Shown: positions 8,496-17,855, counted from the first letter of the stretch. The stretch is DNA of 64,000 bases from SABY01 sp964612515 (GCA_964612515.1 CAZTCX010000002.1:1-64000), one strand, 5' to 3'. Notes: generated by a model not told the origin, from the letters alone. Numbers and translations are program-made.

Positions 8496-8769
8496 GCTAT
8501 TTGTAGATTTCTCCCTTAAAGTTTACTTCGCAAATTTTTAAGTCGAAATGCACTGAACCTTTATTGGTTTCTTTTAGATGTGATGGCTAATCTTAATAAT
8601 CGCTTCCCAGCCCCAACGGGGCGAAATCATTAGCTATTTGTAGATTTCTCCCTTAAAGGTTACTTCGCAAATTTTTAAGTCGAAATGCACTGAACCTTTA
8701 TTGGTTTCTTTTAGATGTGATGGCTAATCTTAATAATCACTTCCCAGCCCCAACGGGGCGAAATCATTA
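8496..8769. repeat. 137-bp tandem duplication, two copies
   Basis: 8496-8632 and 8633-8769 are head-to-tail copies that differ at only two places that I can see (T/G near 8521 against 8658, and G/A near 8602 against 8739). Each copy ends in a GCCCCAACGGGGC palindrome (8610-8622 and 8747-8759). No open reading frame is preserved across them. The near identity points to a recent event or selection for the structure. Confidence 0.85.
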
Positions 8770-8770
8770 G

Positions 8771-8829
8771 CAAAGGGTGAAGCCCTTTGTTAATAAGGAT
8801 TGCGATAACCTACCAAGCCCCAACGGGGC
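8771..8829. repeat. REP-like palindromes CAAAGGG/CCCTTTG and GCCCC/GGGGC
   Basis: CAAAGGG-TGAAG-CCCTTTG (8771-8789) and a third GCCCC-AAC-GGGGC (8817-8829) continue the palindrome cluster begun in the tandem duplication. Both can form stable hairpins. No run of Ts follows either, so they do not look like simple terminators. Confidence 0.65.
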
Positions 8830-9020
8830 GACATCATCACCATAAGATGCCGCGCTATTATGCGACTATTATGCGACCTTTTTTAAATTCAGAATCTAAA
8901 TCTGGAAGTGGGAATGATAAGGGAATAAGGTTGAGGAGTTAGACAAACTTTTCTATTAATCTTAGGAAATATGAAAAGGAGGTTTTATTCTTCAATTATT
9001 CGCCAGCATTTCTATTTTTC
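8830..9020. other. Intergenic spacer without recognisable gene
   Basis: About 190 bases between the palindrome cluster and the hemW stop. It holds short direct repeats (TATTATGCGAC, twice, near 8856-8878). Nothing else was recognised. Confidence 0.5.
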
Positions 9021-10157
9021 CTATTCCGCTTCATCAATGAATAAATCGGAAGCAATGCCGTCGGCGAAGAGTTTACCGCGCTGTGTAAGGGTGATAATGT
9101 TGTTGTGGATTGAAACCAAACCCTTCTCCTGAAACGGAATGGCCTGCTGCAGCACCATTTGGCGAAAGCCTGGATTCCAACAATTTTCGATGTTTCTAAG
9201 GTCGGTGCCCCACATCGTTCGCAGCGACGTCATCACATATTCGTTGAGTTGCTGTGTCGGTGTCAGTTCTTCTCGTTCGAACGCCGGAACCCGCGCGCGG
9301 ATACCATCGAGCCAGGCTTCGAGATTGGAAACATTCCATTGGCGCGAATGGCCATCGAAAGAGTGTGCTGAAGGGCCGATGCCCAGATAAGGCACTTTCT
9401 GCCAGTAGCTGGTGTTGTGGCGCGCATGCATTCCGGGTTTGCTGAAGTTGGAAATTTCGTAATGCTCATAGCCGGCCGCGGCCATCATCTCCATCAGTAT
9501 CACAAACTGATCGGCAGCCTGCGCCTCATCTACCGGAGGCAGCTTTTTTTTCTCAATGAGCTTATCGAGCGCTGTTCCGGGTTCCACCGTGAGCGCATAA
9601 GCCGAGAGGTGCGGGGTTTGATAATCCAACATCATTTTGATGTTGTCCATCCATTTTTCGTCGGTCAGGCCGGGGATGCCATAAATCAGGTCGATGCTCA
9701 TGCTGTCGAAACCGACAGCCAGTGCATTGCGGATGGCCTGATGTGCGTTGGCGGCAGAGTGATTTCTGTTGAGATAATGCAGATCGTCGTCATGGAAAGA
9801 TTGTATGCCGATGCTTAGGCGGTTGACGGGGGTTTGTCGCAATTGCTGCAAATATTCCGGCGTCAGATCGTCCGGGTTGGCTTCGATGGTGATTTCGGCA
9901 TGTAGATCTATTTCAAAATGTTCTTTTGCATCTTCTATCATTTCAGCAATAACCTGTGGCGGATAAACCGTGGGAGTACCGCCACCGATATAGATGGTTT
10001 CTAACATTTTACCGGCAAGGTAACCCTTTTGCATAGCCAACTCCTGTTGCAATGCTTCGGGCAACAGCTCACGATATTTGCGACTTGCCAGCGAATAAAA
10101 ATTACAATAATGACATTTCTGCCGGCAATAGGGGATATGGATGTATAGCCCGGCCAT
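9021..10157 (-). CDS. hemW: HemW, radical SAM heme chaperone (HemN-like)
   Basis: A 378-residue radical SAM protein with CRQKCHYC at Cys11/15/18, then IYIGGGTPTVYPP and SIGIQSFHDDDLHYLNR, the HemN/HemW signature. It is shorter than true HemN coproporphyrinogen dehydrogenases (about 450 residues), and the Cys motif sits right at the N-terminus, as in HemW, which inserts heme into proteins. A C-terminal HemN domain ends near TLTQRGKLFADGIASDLF. The gene starts 2 bases after the stop of the histidine kinase gene, so the two are probably cotranscribed. Confidence 0.92.
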   Translation of the reverse strand: MAGLYIHIPYCRQKCHYCNFYSLASRKYRELLPEALQQELAMQKGYLAGKMLETIYIGGGTPTVYPPQVIAEMIEDAKEHFEIDLHAEITIEANPDDLTPEYLQQLRQTPVNRLSIGIQSFHDDDLHYLNRNHSAANAHQAIRNALAVGFDSMSIDLIYGIPGLTDEKWMDNIKMMLDYQTPHLSAYALTVEPGTALDKLIEKKKLPPVDEAQAADQFVILMEMMAAAGYEHYEISNFSKPGMHARHNTSYWQKVPYLGIGPSAHSFDGHSRQWNVSNLEAWLDGIRARVPAFEREELTPTQQLNEYVMTSLRTMWGTDLRNIENCWNPGFRQMVLQQAIPFQEKGLVSIHNNIITLTQRGKLFADGIASDLFIDEAE

Positions 10158-10159
10158 TC

Positions 10160-11692
10160 TTAGATTTTGCTGATTTTTTTGCGCAGCGTGATGCGGAAGG
10201 TGGTGCCTTTGTCGATGCCAGAGGCTTTCACAAAGATTTTTCCGCGGTGGTAGTTTTTGATGATACGCTCAGCCAGCGATAGTCCCAATCCCCAGCCACG
10301 TTTCTTGCTGGTGTATCCCGGGCGGAAAATGCTTTTGTATTTTGATTTGGGGATGCCTTTGCCGGTATCGGTGAGGTCGATGTGGACGTAGCCATTTTCC
10401 TCTATGATATTGGCGGTGAATTTCCCGCTCGCTCCCATGGCATCGACGGCGTTCTTGGTGATGTTTTCAATCACCCACTCAAAAAGATGCAGGTTGATGG
10501 GTACATAAATTGCCGTTTCGAGGCCGGGATTGATCTCATAATTGATGCGGTGAGAGGTGCGTGTTTTGAGATAGGCAATGCTGTTGTGCACCACCTCTAC
10601 AATGTTGTGTATATCTATTTTTGGTACTGACCCGATTTTTGAGAACCGTTCGGTTATTTTCTCGAGCCTGTCCACGTCTTTGGTAAGTTCGATGAGCAGC
10701 TCATCGTTTTTACCTTCCATTTTCATAATCTCCAGCCACGCTATCATCGACGAAAGTGGTGTGCCGAGCTGATGCGCGGTTTCTTTGGCCAGCCCTACCC
10801 ACACCTGATTTTGCTCGCTTCGGCGCGCGGTGCTGAAGAGCAAATATCCGGCAATTAGAAACAAGGCGATGATGCCAAGTTGTATCACCGGATAAAGGGT
10901 GAGCTGTGTGAGCAGGTAGGATCCCTGGTAAAAAATGTAACTTTTGCCCTGGTCGGCCAGGGTGATTTCAAAGGGCGTGTTGTCGCTTTCCATCTTGCTG
11001 ATGGTGCGCTGCAAAAGCGCCGTGTCATTGATTACTCCTGACGGGATGTTGCCCCAAGCTCTAACGTTGCGTTTGGTGCTGTCGGTGATGATAACGGGCA
11101 CCGAAGCAGCATTGATAACCACTTCATCGAAAAACGATCGCACCAGGTCGTCGAGCACATCACGCAGCTCGGTGTAAAGGCGTGAATCTTTGTAAAAAAG
11201 ATACCTTTTTCTCTCTTTATAATATCGGAATTCGATTGGATCGTATCGCGTGAATTCTTCGCGCAAAGCACCATCAAGAAACAATACGGTGTCTTTGTCG
11301 AAGTCGATGTTGGTGGCCTCCAGAATGCGCCCCTCCTCATCAGTAAGTATCAGCGGGATGGTTTCGTTGTTGCGGATGATGGCCACGTAGAAGTTGAGGT
11401 TGGCATCGGGGTCTTCGGTGCGAATCACTTGTTTGTAGGCTTCGGCCAGCAGTTGCACACGCTTGCGATCTTCGACGCGGATTTTTTGGAAAAACTCCTC
11501 GATGTACGTCACCAGCTTGGTTTTGCTTTGAATGGCATCGGCCCAGATACGGATGTTCTTTTTCTCCTCCTGTGCCACCTTGTTCACCAGCAGATTGGTG
11601 TACCACAGCGAAATGCCGACAATGGCCATAGCCGTTGCCAGCAGTACCAATTTCCATCTCCTCTTTTGGGCATAGATATTCAAAGTGCGCAA
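10160..11692 (-). CDS. Membrane sensor histidine kinase
   Basis: 510 residues: a membrane helix at about 14-34, a periplasmic sensor of about 230 residues with no recognised fold, a second helix at about 266-286, then a kinase core. The H-box is ETAHQLGTPLSS with H307; the N-box is ENITKNAVDAMG, and the G-boxes are DTGKGIP and GWGLGLSLAERI. The start is a TTG at 11692; an in-frame stop lies seven codons upstream and the first ATG falls inside the first membrane helix. No response regulator is adjacent; hemW follows after 2 bases, so the kinase is an orphan. The perfect GCATTT/AAATGC-type inverted repeat at 11714-11728 lies in its upstream region. Confidence 0.9.
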   Translation of the reverse strand: MRTLNIYAQKRRWKLVLLATAMAIVGISLWYTNLLVNKVAQEEKKNIRIWADAIQSKTKLVTYIEEFFQKIRVEDRKRVQLLAEAYKQVIRTEDPDANLNFYVAIIRNNETIPLILTDEEGRILEATNIDFDKDTVLFLDGALREEFTRYDPIEFRYYKERKRYLFYKDSRLYTELRDVLDDLVRSFFDEVVINAASVPVIITDSTKRNVRAWGNIPSGVINDTALLQRTISKMESDNTPFEITLADQGKSYIFYQGSYLLTQLTLYPVIQLGIIALFLIAGYLLFSTARRSEQNQVWVGLAKETAHQLGTPLSSMIAWLEIMKMEGKNDELLIELTKDVDRLEKITERFSKIGSVPKIDIHNIVEVVHNSIAYLKTRTSHRINYEINPGLETAIYVPINLHLFEWVIENITKNAVDAMGASGKFTANIIEENGYVHIDLTDTGKGIPKSKYKSIFRPGYTSKKRGWGLGLSLAERIIKNYHRGKIFVKASGIDKGTTFRITLRKKISKI

Positions 11693-11860
11693 TTTATCGT
11701 GGTATGGCCTTTAACGCATTTTGCAAATGCTTATTATAAAACTTGATGCAGGGCAGGGTATCGCAGACGAGGATTATGGAAATAAAATGGGTGTTTTGTA
11801 AAAAAACTTATTTTATTTTGCCATACAAATGCTGAGACTTTAGTAACAAAAATACATTTG

Positions 11861-12937
11861 ATGAAACACCCACATAGTACCTTTATCAATATTATGCATC
11901 GCAAGGCCGGGCAGCCGCCGGGCACGTTGGTGGCGCAGGAATTGGATCAGGTGCAACCCACCACGGTGCGCCACATTACCTTCAATGAGCAGAATTATCA
12001 GCAGATAGATGTGAAGGATGTTGTGCAACTTCCAAAGCAGGTCAGCACTGGCATCACCGATTGGATTCACATCACCGGATACGCTGACATCAGCGTTTTT
12101 GAGAAAATCGGTGTCGGTTTTAATATCAACAATCTCACCATCGAAGACATACTCAACCCCGGTCATCTGCCCAAATTTGAAGACGCGGGCGATTATCTTT
12201 TCCTCACTTTGAAGCTGCTTGCGCCCAAAAACGAGCAGGGCGAATATGGGCGCAATCAGATAAGTTTGCTGCTGTTGCCGGGAGTCCTCATCAGCTTTGC
12301 GCAATATCAGGCTCCGTTGCTCGATAATTACATCGGGCGCATCGAAAAGGCTGCCGGTACTGTGCGTCAGCGCCACGAAGATTATCTTTTTTATCGCCTT
12401 ACGGATATCATTGTGGATGAGTATTTCGCGATTTTTGAGCAGCTCGAAGAACAACTTTATACCACCGAAGAAGATTTAATAAACGATCCGTCCGTGTCGC
12501 TTGCCGCCGAAATCAACCTGCTCAAAAAGAATGTTTATTATCTGCGCAAGCAACTTTTGCCGGCCAATGAAGCTGTGCGTAAAATAATGAAAACCGAAAA
12601 TCAACTCATCACCAAACCCACCTTTCGCTTCTTCTCTGATGTGATGGACCATCTCGACCACCTGGTGCAGATGCTCGAAGGCTACCGCGAGACCATCACC
12701 AGCCTGCTGGAGCTGCAAAGTGCCAACAACGCCAACCGCATGAACGAGGTGATGAAAACCCTCACCATGATCGCCACCATCTTTATCCCGCTCACCTTCA
12801 TTGCAGGCGTTTATGGTATGAATTTTCATAATATGCCTGAACTCGATTCCCCATGGGCCTATCCGGCGGTGCTTATGTTGATGCTCGTCGTTGGTTTGTC
12901 GATGTACATTTACATGCGCAAAAAGAAATGGTTTTGA
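11861..12937 (+). CDS. corA: CorA-type magnesium/cobalt transporter
   Basis: About 358 residues. The long soluble N-terminal funnel domain is followed by two C-terminal membrane helices; the first ends in the invariant GMN signature (GVYGMNF) of the CorA pore and the second is followed by a basic RKKKWF tail. The segment between the GMN and the second helix includes MPEL, as in CorA proteins selective for Mg2+ and Co2+. The ATG at 11861 is preferred over the TTG three bases earlier. Single gene, divergent from the histidine kinase gene. Confidence 0.93.
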   Translation: MKHPHSTFINIMHRKAGQPPGTLVAQELDQVQPTTVRHITFNEQNYQQIDVKDVVQLPKQVSTGITDWIHITGYADISVFEKIGVGFNINNLTIEDILNPGHLPKFEDAGDYLFLTLKLLAPKNEQGEYGRNQISLLLLPGVLISFAQYQAPLLDNYIGRIEKAAGTVRQRHEDYLFYRLTDIIVDEYFAIFEQLEEQLYTTEEDLINDPSVSLAAEINLLKKNVYYLRKQLLPANEAVRKIMKTENQLITKPTFRFFSDVMDHLDHLVQMLEGYRETITSLLELQSANNANRMNEVMKTLTMIATIFIPLTFIAGVYGMNFHNMPELDSPWAYPAVLMLMLVVGLSMYIYMRKKKWF

Positions 12938-13037
12938 GTGATCAGAAGAGATAAATGACGATGAGCGAGTTCTCCAAAAAACTTTACTTACTTTGATCTT
13001 TGAACAGATACCCTGGCGAAAACAAAAATTTTAGACA

Positions 13038-13760
13038 ATGGATAAAGCAATTTGTGAAATAACCCAACAAGAACTCCCGATGGGGGAACTTACTCCCTAT
13101 TCTGATATCAGAAGGCAATTGATTGATTTGATTGTTAAAGATCACCCTTCATTTTCGCCAGGGCAATATATTTCTACCTTGGAGCTTAACAAATACCGTG
13201 AGCGATACTTAAAAAAGCTTATCAACAAGGAGAACCGCGAATTGAATAAGCTTGAGCGTGAAGTATTGAATGCCATCAAGCACAACCAGATACTATCCGA
13301 GGACATCGAACCACAATTAGAATCAAAATTAACCCCGGGTCAAAGATCAGCAGACCACATTGCCGATTTTGGAGGGAGTTGGAAGTTTATCATTATCTTC
13401 TTTTCGTTCCTGTTTTTTTGGATGATGATCAATATTTGGATTTTAGCAACCAAGCCATTCGACCCCTATCCATTCATTTTGCTAAATCTCATCCTCTCTT
13501 GTCTGGCAGCCATTCAAGCCCCGATAATTATGATGAGTCAAAATAGGAAAGAACAAAAAGACAGAGCAAGAAATGAGCACGATTATAAGGTGAACCTAAA
13601 AGCTGAATTGGAGATTAGACTGCTAAACGAAATGGTGGATCACATGGTGGTGCATCAAAACAAAAGGTTATTGGAGGTTCAGCAAATCCAATTGGACTAT
13701 CTGCGACAGTTGGTGAAAATTAACCAGGAAAAAAATACGGACTTATCGCAATTGGAATAA
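13038..13760 (+). CDS. DUF1003-family membrane protein
   Basis: 240 residues with a soluble N-terminal third, two adjacent membrane helices (about 112-133 and 142-164) and a long charged C-terminal helix. The segment RSADHIADFGGSWKFI leading into the first helix, FFWMMINIW, and the following PFDPYPFILLNL-ILS-AIQAPIIMMSQNR are the DUF1003 hallmark. Members are widespread but uncharacterised; a role in cyclic-nucleotide or stress biology has been suggested but nothing here tests that. Single gene; the ATG at 13038 is the only sensible start. Confidence 0.85.
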   Translation: MDKAICEITQQELPMGELTPYSDIRRQLIDLIVKDHPSFSPGQYISTLELNKYRERYLKKLINKENRELNKLEREVLNAIKHNQILSEDIEPQLESKLTPGQRSADHIADFGGSWKFIIIFFSFLFFWMMINIWILATKPFDPYPFILLNLILSCLAAIQAPIIMMSQNRKEQKDRARNEHDYKVNLKAELEIRLLNEMVDHMVVHQNKRLLEVQQIQLDYLRQLVKINQEKNTDLSQLE

Positions 13761-13913
13761 TCTCCAGGTAAGGCGGGCAATTTTTATTCGGTTGATCATA
13801 AGTGTGGGAGAGAAATTTTATGCATCAATAAAAAGCTGATTTGAGTATTGAAGTGCCAAAGCATTATGCCTGCTAAAGGAGGCTGGAAGACGACTCTGGT
13901 TTCGGAAATTAAT

Positions 13914-13988
13914 TACCTTTGTTCAAAATAGATGATTATGAGTTTAGCATTAACAAATAGCACAATTGACGAATTTTTTGGGGTTTAA
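13914..13988 (+). other. Promoter-like element with a 16-codon ORF, possible truncated gene start
   Basis: TACCTTTG at 13914-13921 matches the -7 consensus, and 17 bases on an ATG opens MSLALTNSTIDEFFGV followed by TAA. This looks like the first codons of a gene whose remainder has been lost, or a short leader peptide. No -33 TTG is evident. The remaining bases between 13761 and 14052 hold nothing else I recognise. Confidence 0.25.
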
Positions 13989-14052
13989 AAAAAATAGTTT
14001 TTCGGGCATATTTATAAGATGATTAATTAAAAAACATAAAATTTAAATCACT

Positions 14053-15183
14053 ATGAAAACTAAACCCCTTTTGTTAACCCTTTGCATGTTAATGCTCTTC
14101 ATCGGATGCACGAAAGAGGATGAGAAAAGCGACTTTAAAGTTAGTGGAATGCTGCAGTCCGAAGGAAAACCTTTGGGAAATGTGTTAGTGAATATTGATG
14201 GTTTGGAACAATTCAAAAGCACAACAAACTCCGAAGGCTATTTTTCGATAGAAAATGTACCTGCAGGCAGTCATTCGTTAAACACAAAAAAAAGTGGAGA
14301 AGACAATAGCTTCATTCAAAAATCATATCCTATCGAACTTAGCAATAGGGATCTGGTGCTTGAATCGTTGATTTTGCCAAACCCGGTTTTGATTGATACC
14401 ATCCTGCTTGATGGCGTTTCTAACATTGCAACTATAATTTGGAATAAATCATTAGCAGACGACTTCCGAGAGTATAAATTATACAGCCATTCTTCGTCGG
14501 GTCTTGACGAAACAACCGGCCAACTGGAACATGTTTCAATCGACAGACGTGACACATCCAAAAGCATACAGCTTGAAAATCTTTCAGAGAGGTATTTTCG
14601 GGTTTTTGTTTTGAATGAATTTGGGCAGTTAGGCGGAAGCAACATAAAGAGCGTTTCCAGCTTGAATAGAAATCTGATTTTAGGCGGTAATTTCGAAAAT
14701 CTTAATGACCTTAGTTATTGGAATTTATCAGGAATAATTACAATTGATAATACTTCAAGCTATGCCGGCTTAGGTTCTGTTTTACTAAGTTCAGTAATTG
14801 ATTCGACTGTTAAAAATACTTCAGGAGCAAAAGTTTGGTGGTCAGTAAGTGAGAACGACATGTCGATAAACATTGGTTTGAACAAGAATAGAGACTATAC
14901 CATTTCATTTTGGTACAGGTTGTTTGGTTTTGGTTACATGATGTATCCTTTGAATTTTTATTACGACCAAAACAACGAAGAAAAAATCTACACGACCATC
15001 TATGATTATGATTGGCCTGGCGTATGGGTTCCATCAAGCCCATTCAAAATTCTGGACGATACCGGATGGTTGTATTTTACTAAAACATTTAATTCCGATA
15101 GCGAATCCAATGCTGTATTTCATATTAAGACCCAGGTGGAGAAAGTTTGGATTGATAACCTGGAAATAAAAATTGTGGAATAA
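14053..15183 (+). CDS. Lipoprotein with carboxypeptidase regulatory-like (Cna-B type) domain
   Basis: 376 residues. The signal peptide ends in LFIGC, a lipobox, so the mature protein starts at the Cys near residue 19 and is membrane-anchored. Residues about 30-105 fit a CarboxypepD_reg-like beta-sandwich (SGMLQSEGKPLGNVLVNIDG, ending LPNPVLID). A second region resembles a fibronectin-III fold (about 110-200), and the C-terminal part (ILGGNFENLNDLSYWNLSG onwards) resembles a carbohydrate-binding jelly roll. No catalytic motif. It is probably a surface or periplasmic binding protein; the ligand is unknown. AT-rich relative to its neighbours, which may indicate transfer. Confidence 0.7.
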   Translation: MKTKPLLLTLCMLMLFIGCTKEDEKSDFKVSGMLQSEGKPLGNVLVNIDGLEQFKSTTNSEGYFSIENVPAGSHSLNTKKSGEDNSFIQKSYPIELSNRDLVLESLILPNPVLIDTILLDGVSNIATIIWNKSLADDFREYKLYSHSSSGLDETTGQLEHVSIDRRDTSKSIQLENLSERYFRVFVLNEFGQLGGSNIKSVSSLNRNLILGGNFENLNDLSYWNLSGIITIDNTSSYAGLGSVLLSSVIDSTVKNTSGAKVWWSVSENDMSINIGLNKNRDYTISFWYRLFGFGYMMYPLNFYYDQNNEEKIYTTIYDYDWPGVWVPSSPFKILDDTGWLYFTKTFNSDSESNAVFHIKTQVEKVWIDNLEIKIVE

Positions 15184-15298
15184 TGAAAGCCACGGAGGCG
15201 GATTACACTTAATAACAGTTTTATAGACTTGGAACCAAAATTCACGTTGCCCTAAAAAGCCGAAGATTATCTTAGAAAGTAATTCCAGAGATTAAAAA

Positions 15299-16819
15299 AT
15301 GAAACACTCCCTATTCCTACTATCCCTTTGCTGGCTGCTGATGAGCGCCGGCACCAAGGCTCAGGCGCAACAGAGTGCTGCTGTTCCAGAATTTGTAGGT
15401 GAGCAGCTCGACCAATACGTGCTCCGTGCACTTGCCGATTGGAACCTGCCCGGGGCGGCGGTGGCCATTGTTAAAGATGGCCGCGTGCTCGTGGCCAAAG
15501 GTTATGGATTGCGCGACTTTCGCCTGCCCGATTCGGTGGATGCCAACACGCTGTTTATGATTGCCAGCAATACCAAGTCGTTTACAGCTACCGCGGTTGC
15601 AATGCTTCAGCATGAGAAAAAGTGCAAGATAACCGACAAAGTGGTGGATTATGTGCCCGGCTTTGCCATGAACGATCCGTGGGTGACGCAACACGCCACC
15701 ATTGCCGATGTGCTTTCGCATCGGTTGGGGATGGCTACTTTTCAGGGCGACTTTCTTTATTTTTATTCTAATTTAAAACCTGAAGAGATTTACGAAAAGT
15801 TCCCTTTGATTGTTCCGCAATACGAATTCCGGACGCGCTATGGATATTGCAACGCAGGCTATTTCTGGGCGGGTCAGTGCATCGAAAGCATTACAGGCGA
15901 GCCGTGGAACGAATATATCCAAAAAAACATATTGCAGCCGCTCGACATGAACCGGACAGTAATGCTTTCGGCTAATCTGAAACAGCAGGAAAATGTGGCT
16001 TCTGCGCACACGCTGCAACAAGGCGTGCTCACGGTATTTCCACAAACCAACATCGACGTGATCGGTCCGGCGGCTTCGATGAGTTCGTCTGTAAATGATC
16101 TTAGCCATTGGCTCATCGCTCAGCTCGACAGCGGCCGCTACGACGGAAAGCAGGTAATTCCTTACGAAGCCATTCGTGCTACACGCTATCCGCAAACCAT
16201 CGAAGGGTCTTATTCGCAGTACGGCCTCGGCTGGTCGATAGATGACTATAAAAGAGTGCAGGTGATTTCGCATGGTGGCGGCATACTCGGTTTCTTTACC
16301 GGCGTGGCGATGGTTCCGGAGCTTAATCTCGGCATCGTAGTGCTGACCAACTCCGACGAGAATTGGTTTTCAGATGCATTGCAAAATGAAATTATCGACG
16401 CCTTCAAGGGGTTGCCGGTGAGCGATTATAGCAGCCAATATTTGCAGGCATACAACCGGCGGCAAGAAAGTACAAACGAAAAAATAGAACGATGGCGCGA
16501 CACGGTGGCGATGAATTTTCCGCCTTCGGTGCCGCTCGGTGTGTTTACCGGGCCGTATCAAAATGAGATCTACGGAAACATCCGCGTAAGCGTATCTGGC
16601 GATTCATTGCTGCTGCATTTCGAGCATCATCCCGACCTGAAAGCCACTTTGCAGCATCTCTCCGGCGACCGGTTTTTGTGTACCTATTTCCCTTCGCGCA
16701 TGGGCACCGAAGTGCTTCCTTTTGTTGTAAAAGATGGGCAGGTTGAGGGGTTTACACTCAAAGTAGCCGACCGGCTTGAGCGCACCACTTACGATTTCAC
16801 CAAAGTATTCGTGGAGTAG
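15299..16819 (+). CDS. Secreted serine hydrolase, class C beta-lactamase family
   Basis: 506 residues with a signal peptide ending near AQAQQ. The beta-lactamase/PBP4-like domain has the catalytic SNTK (Ser90, Lys93), the YxN-type YCN in RYGYCNAGY, and HGGGILGF as the KTG-equivalent box. A C-terminal beta-rich domain of about 100 residues (FTGPYQNEIYGNIRVS, ending DRLERTTYDF) matches the DUF3471-type extension. Such proteins act as esterases, D-aminopeptidases or peptidases more often than as lactamases. The gene is convergent with the AhpD-like gene, whose stop codon lies 2 bases away. Confidence 0.88.
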   Translation: MKHSLFLLSLCWLLMSAGTKAQAQQSAAVPEFVGEQLDQYVLRALADWNLPGAAVAIVKDGRVLVAKGYGLRDFRLPDSVDANTLFMIASNTKSFTATAVAMLQHEKKCKITDKVVDYVPGFAMNDPWVTQHATIADVLSHRLGMATFQGDFLYFYSNLKPEEIYEKFPLIVPQYEFRTRYGYCNAGYFWAGQCIESITGEPWNEYIQKNILQPLDMNRTVMLSANLKQQENVASAHTLQQGVLTVFPQTNIDVIGPAASMSSSVNDLSHWLIAQLDSGRYDGKQVIPYEAIRATRYPQTIEGSYSQYGLGWSIDDYKRVQVISHGGGILGFFTGVAMVPELNLGIVVLTNSDENWFSDALQNEIIDAFKGLPVSDYSSQYLQAYNRRQESTNEKIERWRDTVAMNFPPSVPLGVFTGPYQNEIYGNIRVSVSGDSLLLHFEHHPDLKATLQHLSGDRFLCTYFPSRMGTEVLPFVVKDGQVEGFTLKVADRLERTTYDFTKVFVE

Positions 16820-16821
16820 CT

Positions 16822-17142
16822 TTATTCAAATTCCCTGATTACATCGTTGGCCCATGAGAGGCCAGCCATCACTGCCGGAAAACCAATGGTGGAGGTGAGC
16901 AGGATGATGGCGTGACGGATTTCGGCGGCATCATTGCCGGATTGCAAAAGCTGCCGTGTGTGGCTATGAACGGCGCCTTCGCTGCGGATGGCTACCGCTG
17001 CGGCCAGTTGTACCAGATCGGCCTTTTTTTCGCTCAGTGTTCCGGCACCTTTGGTGGCTGCGCCCAGGTTTTCGACTGCCTTCAAAAATTCAGGATATTG
17101 TTCTGCGATACGCTGGTAGTGATTTGGAATTTCTTTATGCAT
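16822..17142 (-). CDS. Carboxymuconolactone decarboxylase (AhpD-like) family protein
   Basis: 106 residues from the ATG at 17142 (MHKEIPNHYQ); a longer upstream frame exists but has no family similarity. The all-helical CMD core includes LVQLAAAVAIRSEGAVHSHTRQLLQSG and a C-terminal GFPAVMAGLSWAND. The redox CxxC of AhpD-type enzymes is replaced by EGAVHSH, so peroxidase-type chemistry is unlikely; the histidines are kept. Function unknown. It diverges from the GNAT gene at 17340. Confidence 0.85.
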   Translation of the reverse strand: MHKEIPNHYQRIAEQYPEFLKAVENLGAATKGAGTLSEKKADLVQLAAAVAIRSEGAVHSHTRQLLQSGNDAAEIRHAIILLTSTIGFPAVMAGLSWANDVIREFE

Positions 17143-17339
17143 AGCTGAAGTAGTTTTGTGGTTAGAAATAGGTTCCGTTTTGGCAAAATTAAATAATCTG
17201 CTCAAGCACCACTTGTGTAAAAATAAATTAGCCATCGCAGCAGCGTTAAAAGTTATTAAATCACAACGATTGGCCTCTTTTGTTTTGGAATGCTTCACGC
17301 AATGTTTGTTTTTTAATTTTGCCTTTTAAATCTAATAGT

Positions 17340-17855
17340 ATGAAAATCATTTGCTCTGATCAGATAGCGCTCTCTTCTACCGAAAGCACGAGCGATAAAA
17401 TCCTGCGCATCGCCCTGATGCCCGAAGTAGCCCGCAATCTCACCGAAACCTGGACCTATCCCGACAATATGCCGCAGGAGATAGTTTTCGATATCCGGAA
17501 TAATAAAAAAGTAATCGGGCAGGCGGGCTACAAAAGCATCCGGTGGTTCAACCGCAAAGCAGCTTTGAGTCTGTTTATCCATCCCGAATTCCAGCGTCAG
17601 GGTCTGGGCACATTGGTGATGCAGCATCTCATTAGCCACGGTTTCGATCAGCTCAATCTGCACCGCCTCGAAGCCGAAGTGATCAGCTATAACCAGGCAG
17701 CTATGGCATTGATGAAAAAAGCAGGATTTACCGAAGAGGGGCGGTTGCGTGAAGCACGCTACTACAATGGAAGTTACGCCGACATCCTGAGTTTTGGGCT
17801 GCTGCGAAAGGAACATCAGGGAAGCTCCAAAGGACAAATTTCAAAAGCCAAATAA
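17340..17855 (+). CDS. GNAT N-acetyltransferase with repeat-derived C-terminal tail
   Basis: 171 residues from the ATG at 17340. It has the family pattern GQAGYKSIRWFNRKAALSLF, acetyl-CoA motif A in FQRQGLGTLVM and the closing NQAAMALMKKAGFTEEGRLRE and YYNGSYADILSFGLLR. It is RimJ/RimL-like; the acceptor is unknown. The last 13 or so codons (after LLRKE) fall in a 36-base A-rich repeat that recurs 184 bases downstream, so the normal stop has been lost or replaced and the tail is acquired sequence. A -7-like TAATTTTG lies at 17314-17321. Confidence 0.87.
   Translation: MKIICSDQIALSSTESTSDKILRIALMPEVARNLTETWTYPDNMPQEIVFDIRNNKKVIGQAGYKSIRWFNRKAALSLFIHPEFQRQGLGTLVMQHLISHGFDQLNLHRLEAEVISYNQAAMALMKKAGFTEEGRLREARYYNGSYADILSFGLLRKEHQGSSKGQISKAK

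Noticed and set aside
8496..8829. Repeats considered as a CRISPR array
   Set aside because: Only two long tandem copies and three short palindromes, no regular unique spacers, no cas genes.
11840..12454. 204-codon minus-strand frame opposite corA
   Set aside because: It mirrors the corA reading frame, has no motif, and corA has its complete GMN signature.
16822..17298. Longer start for the AhpD-like protein at 17298
   Set aside because: The extra 52 residues do not resemble the family and would run across the promoter region of the divergent GNAT gene.
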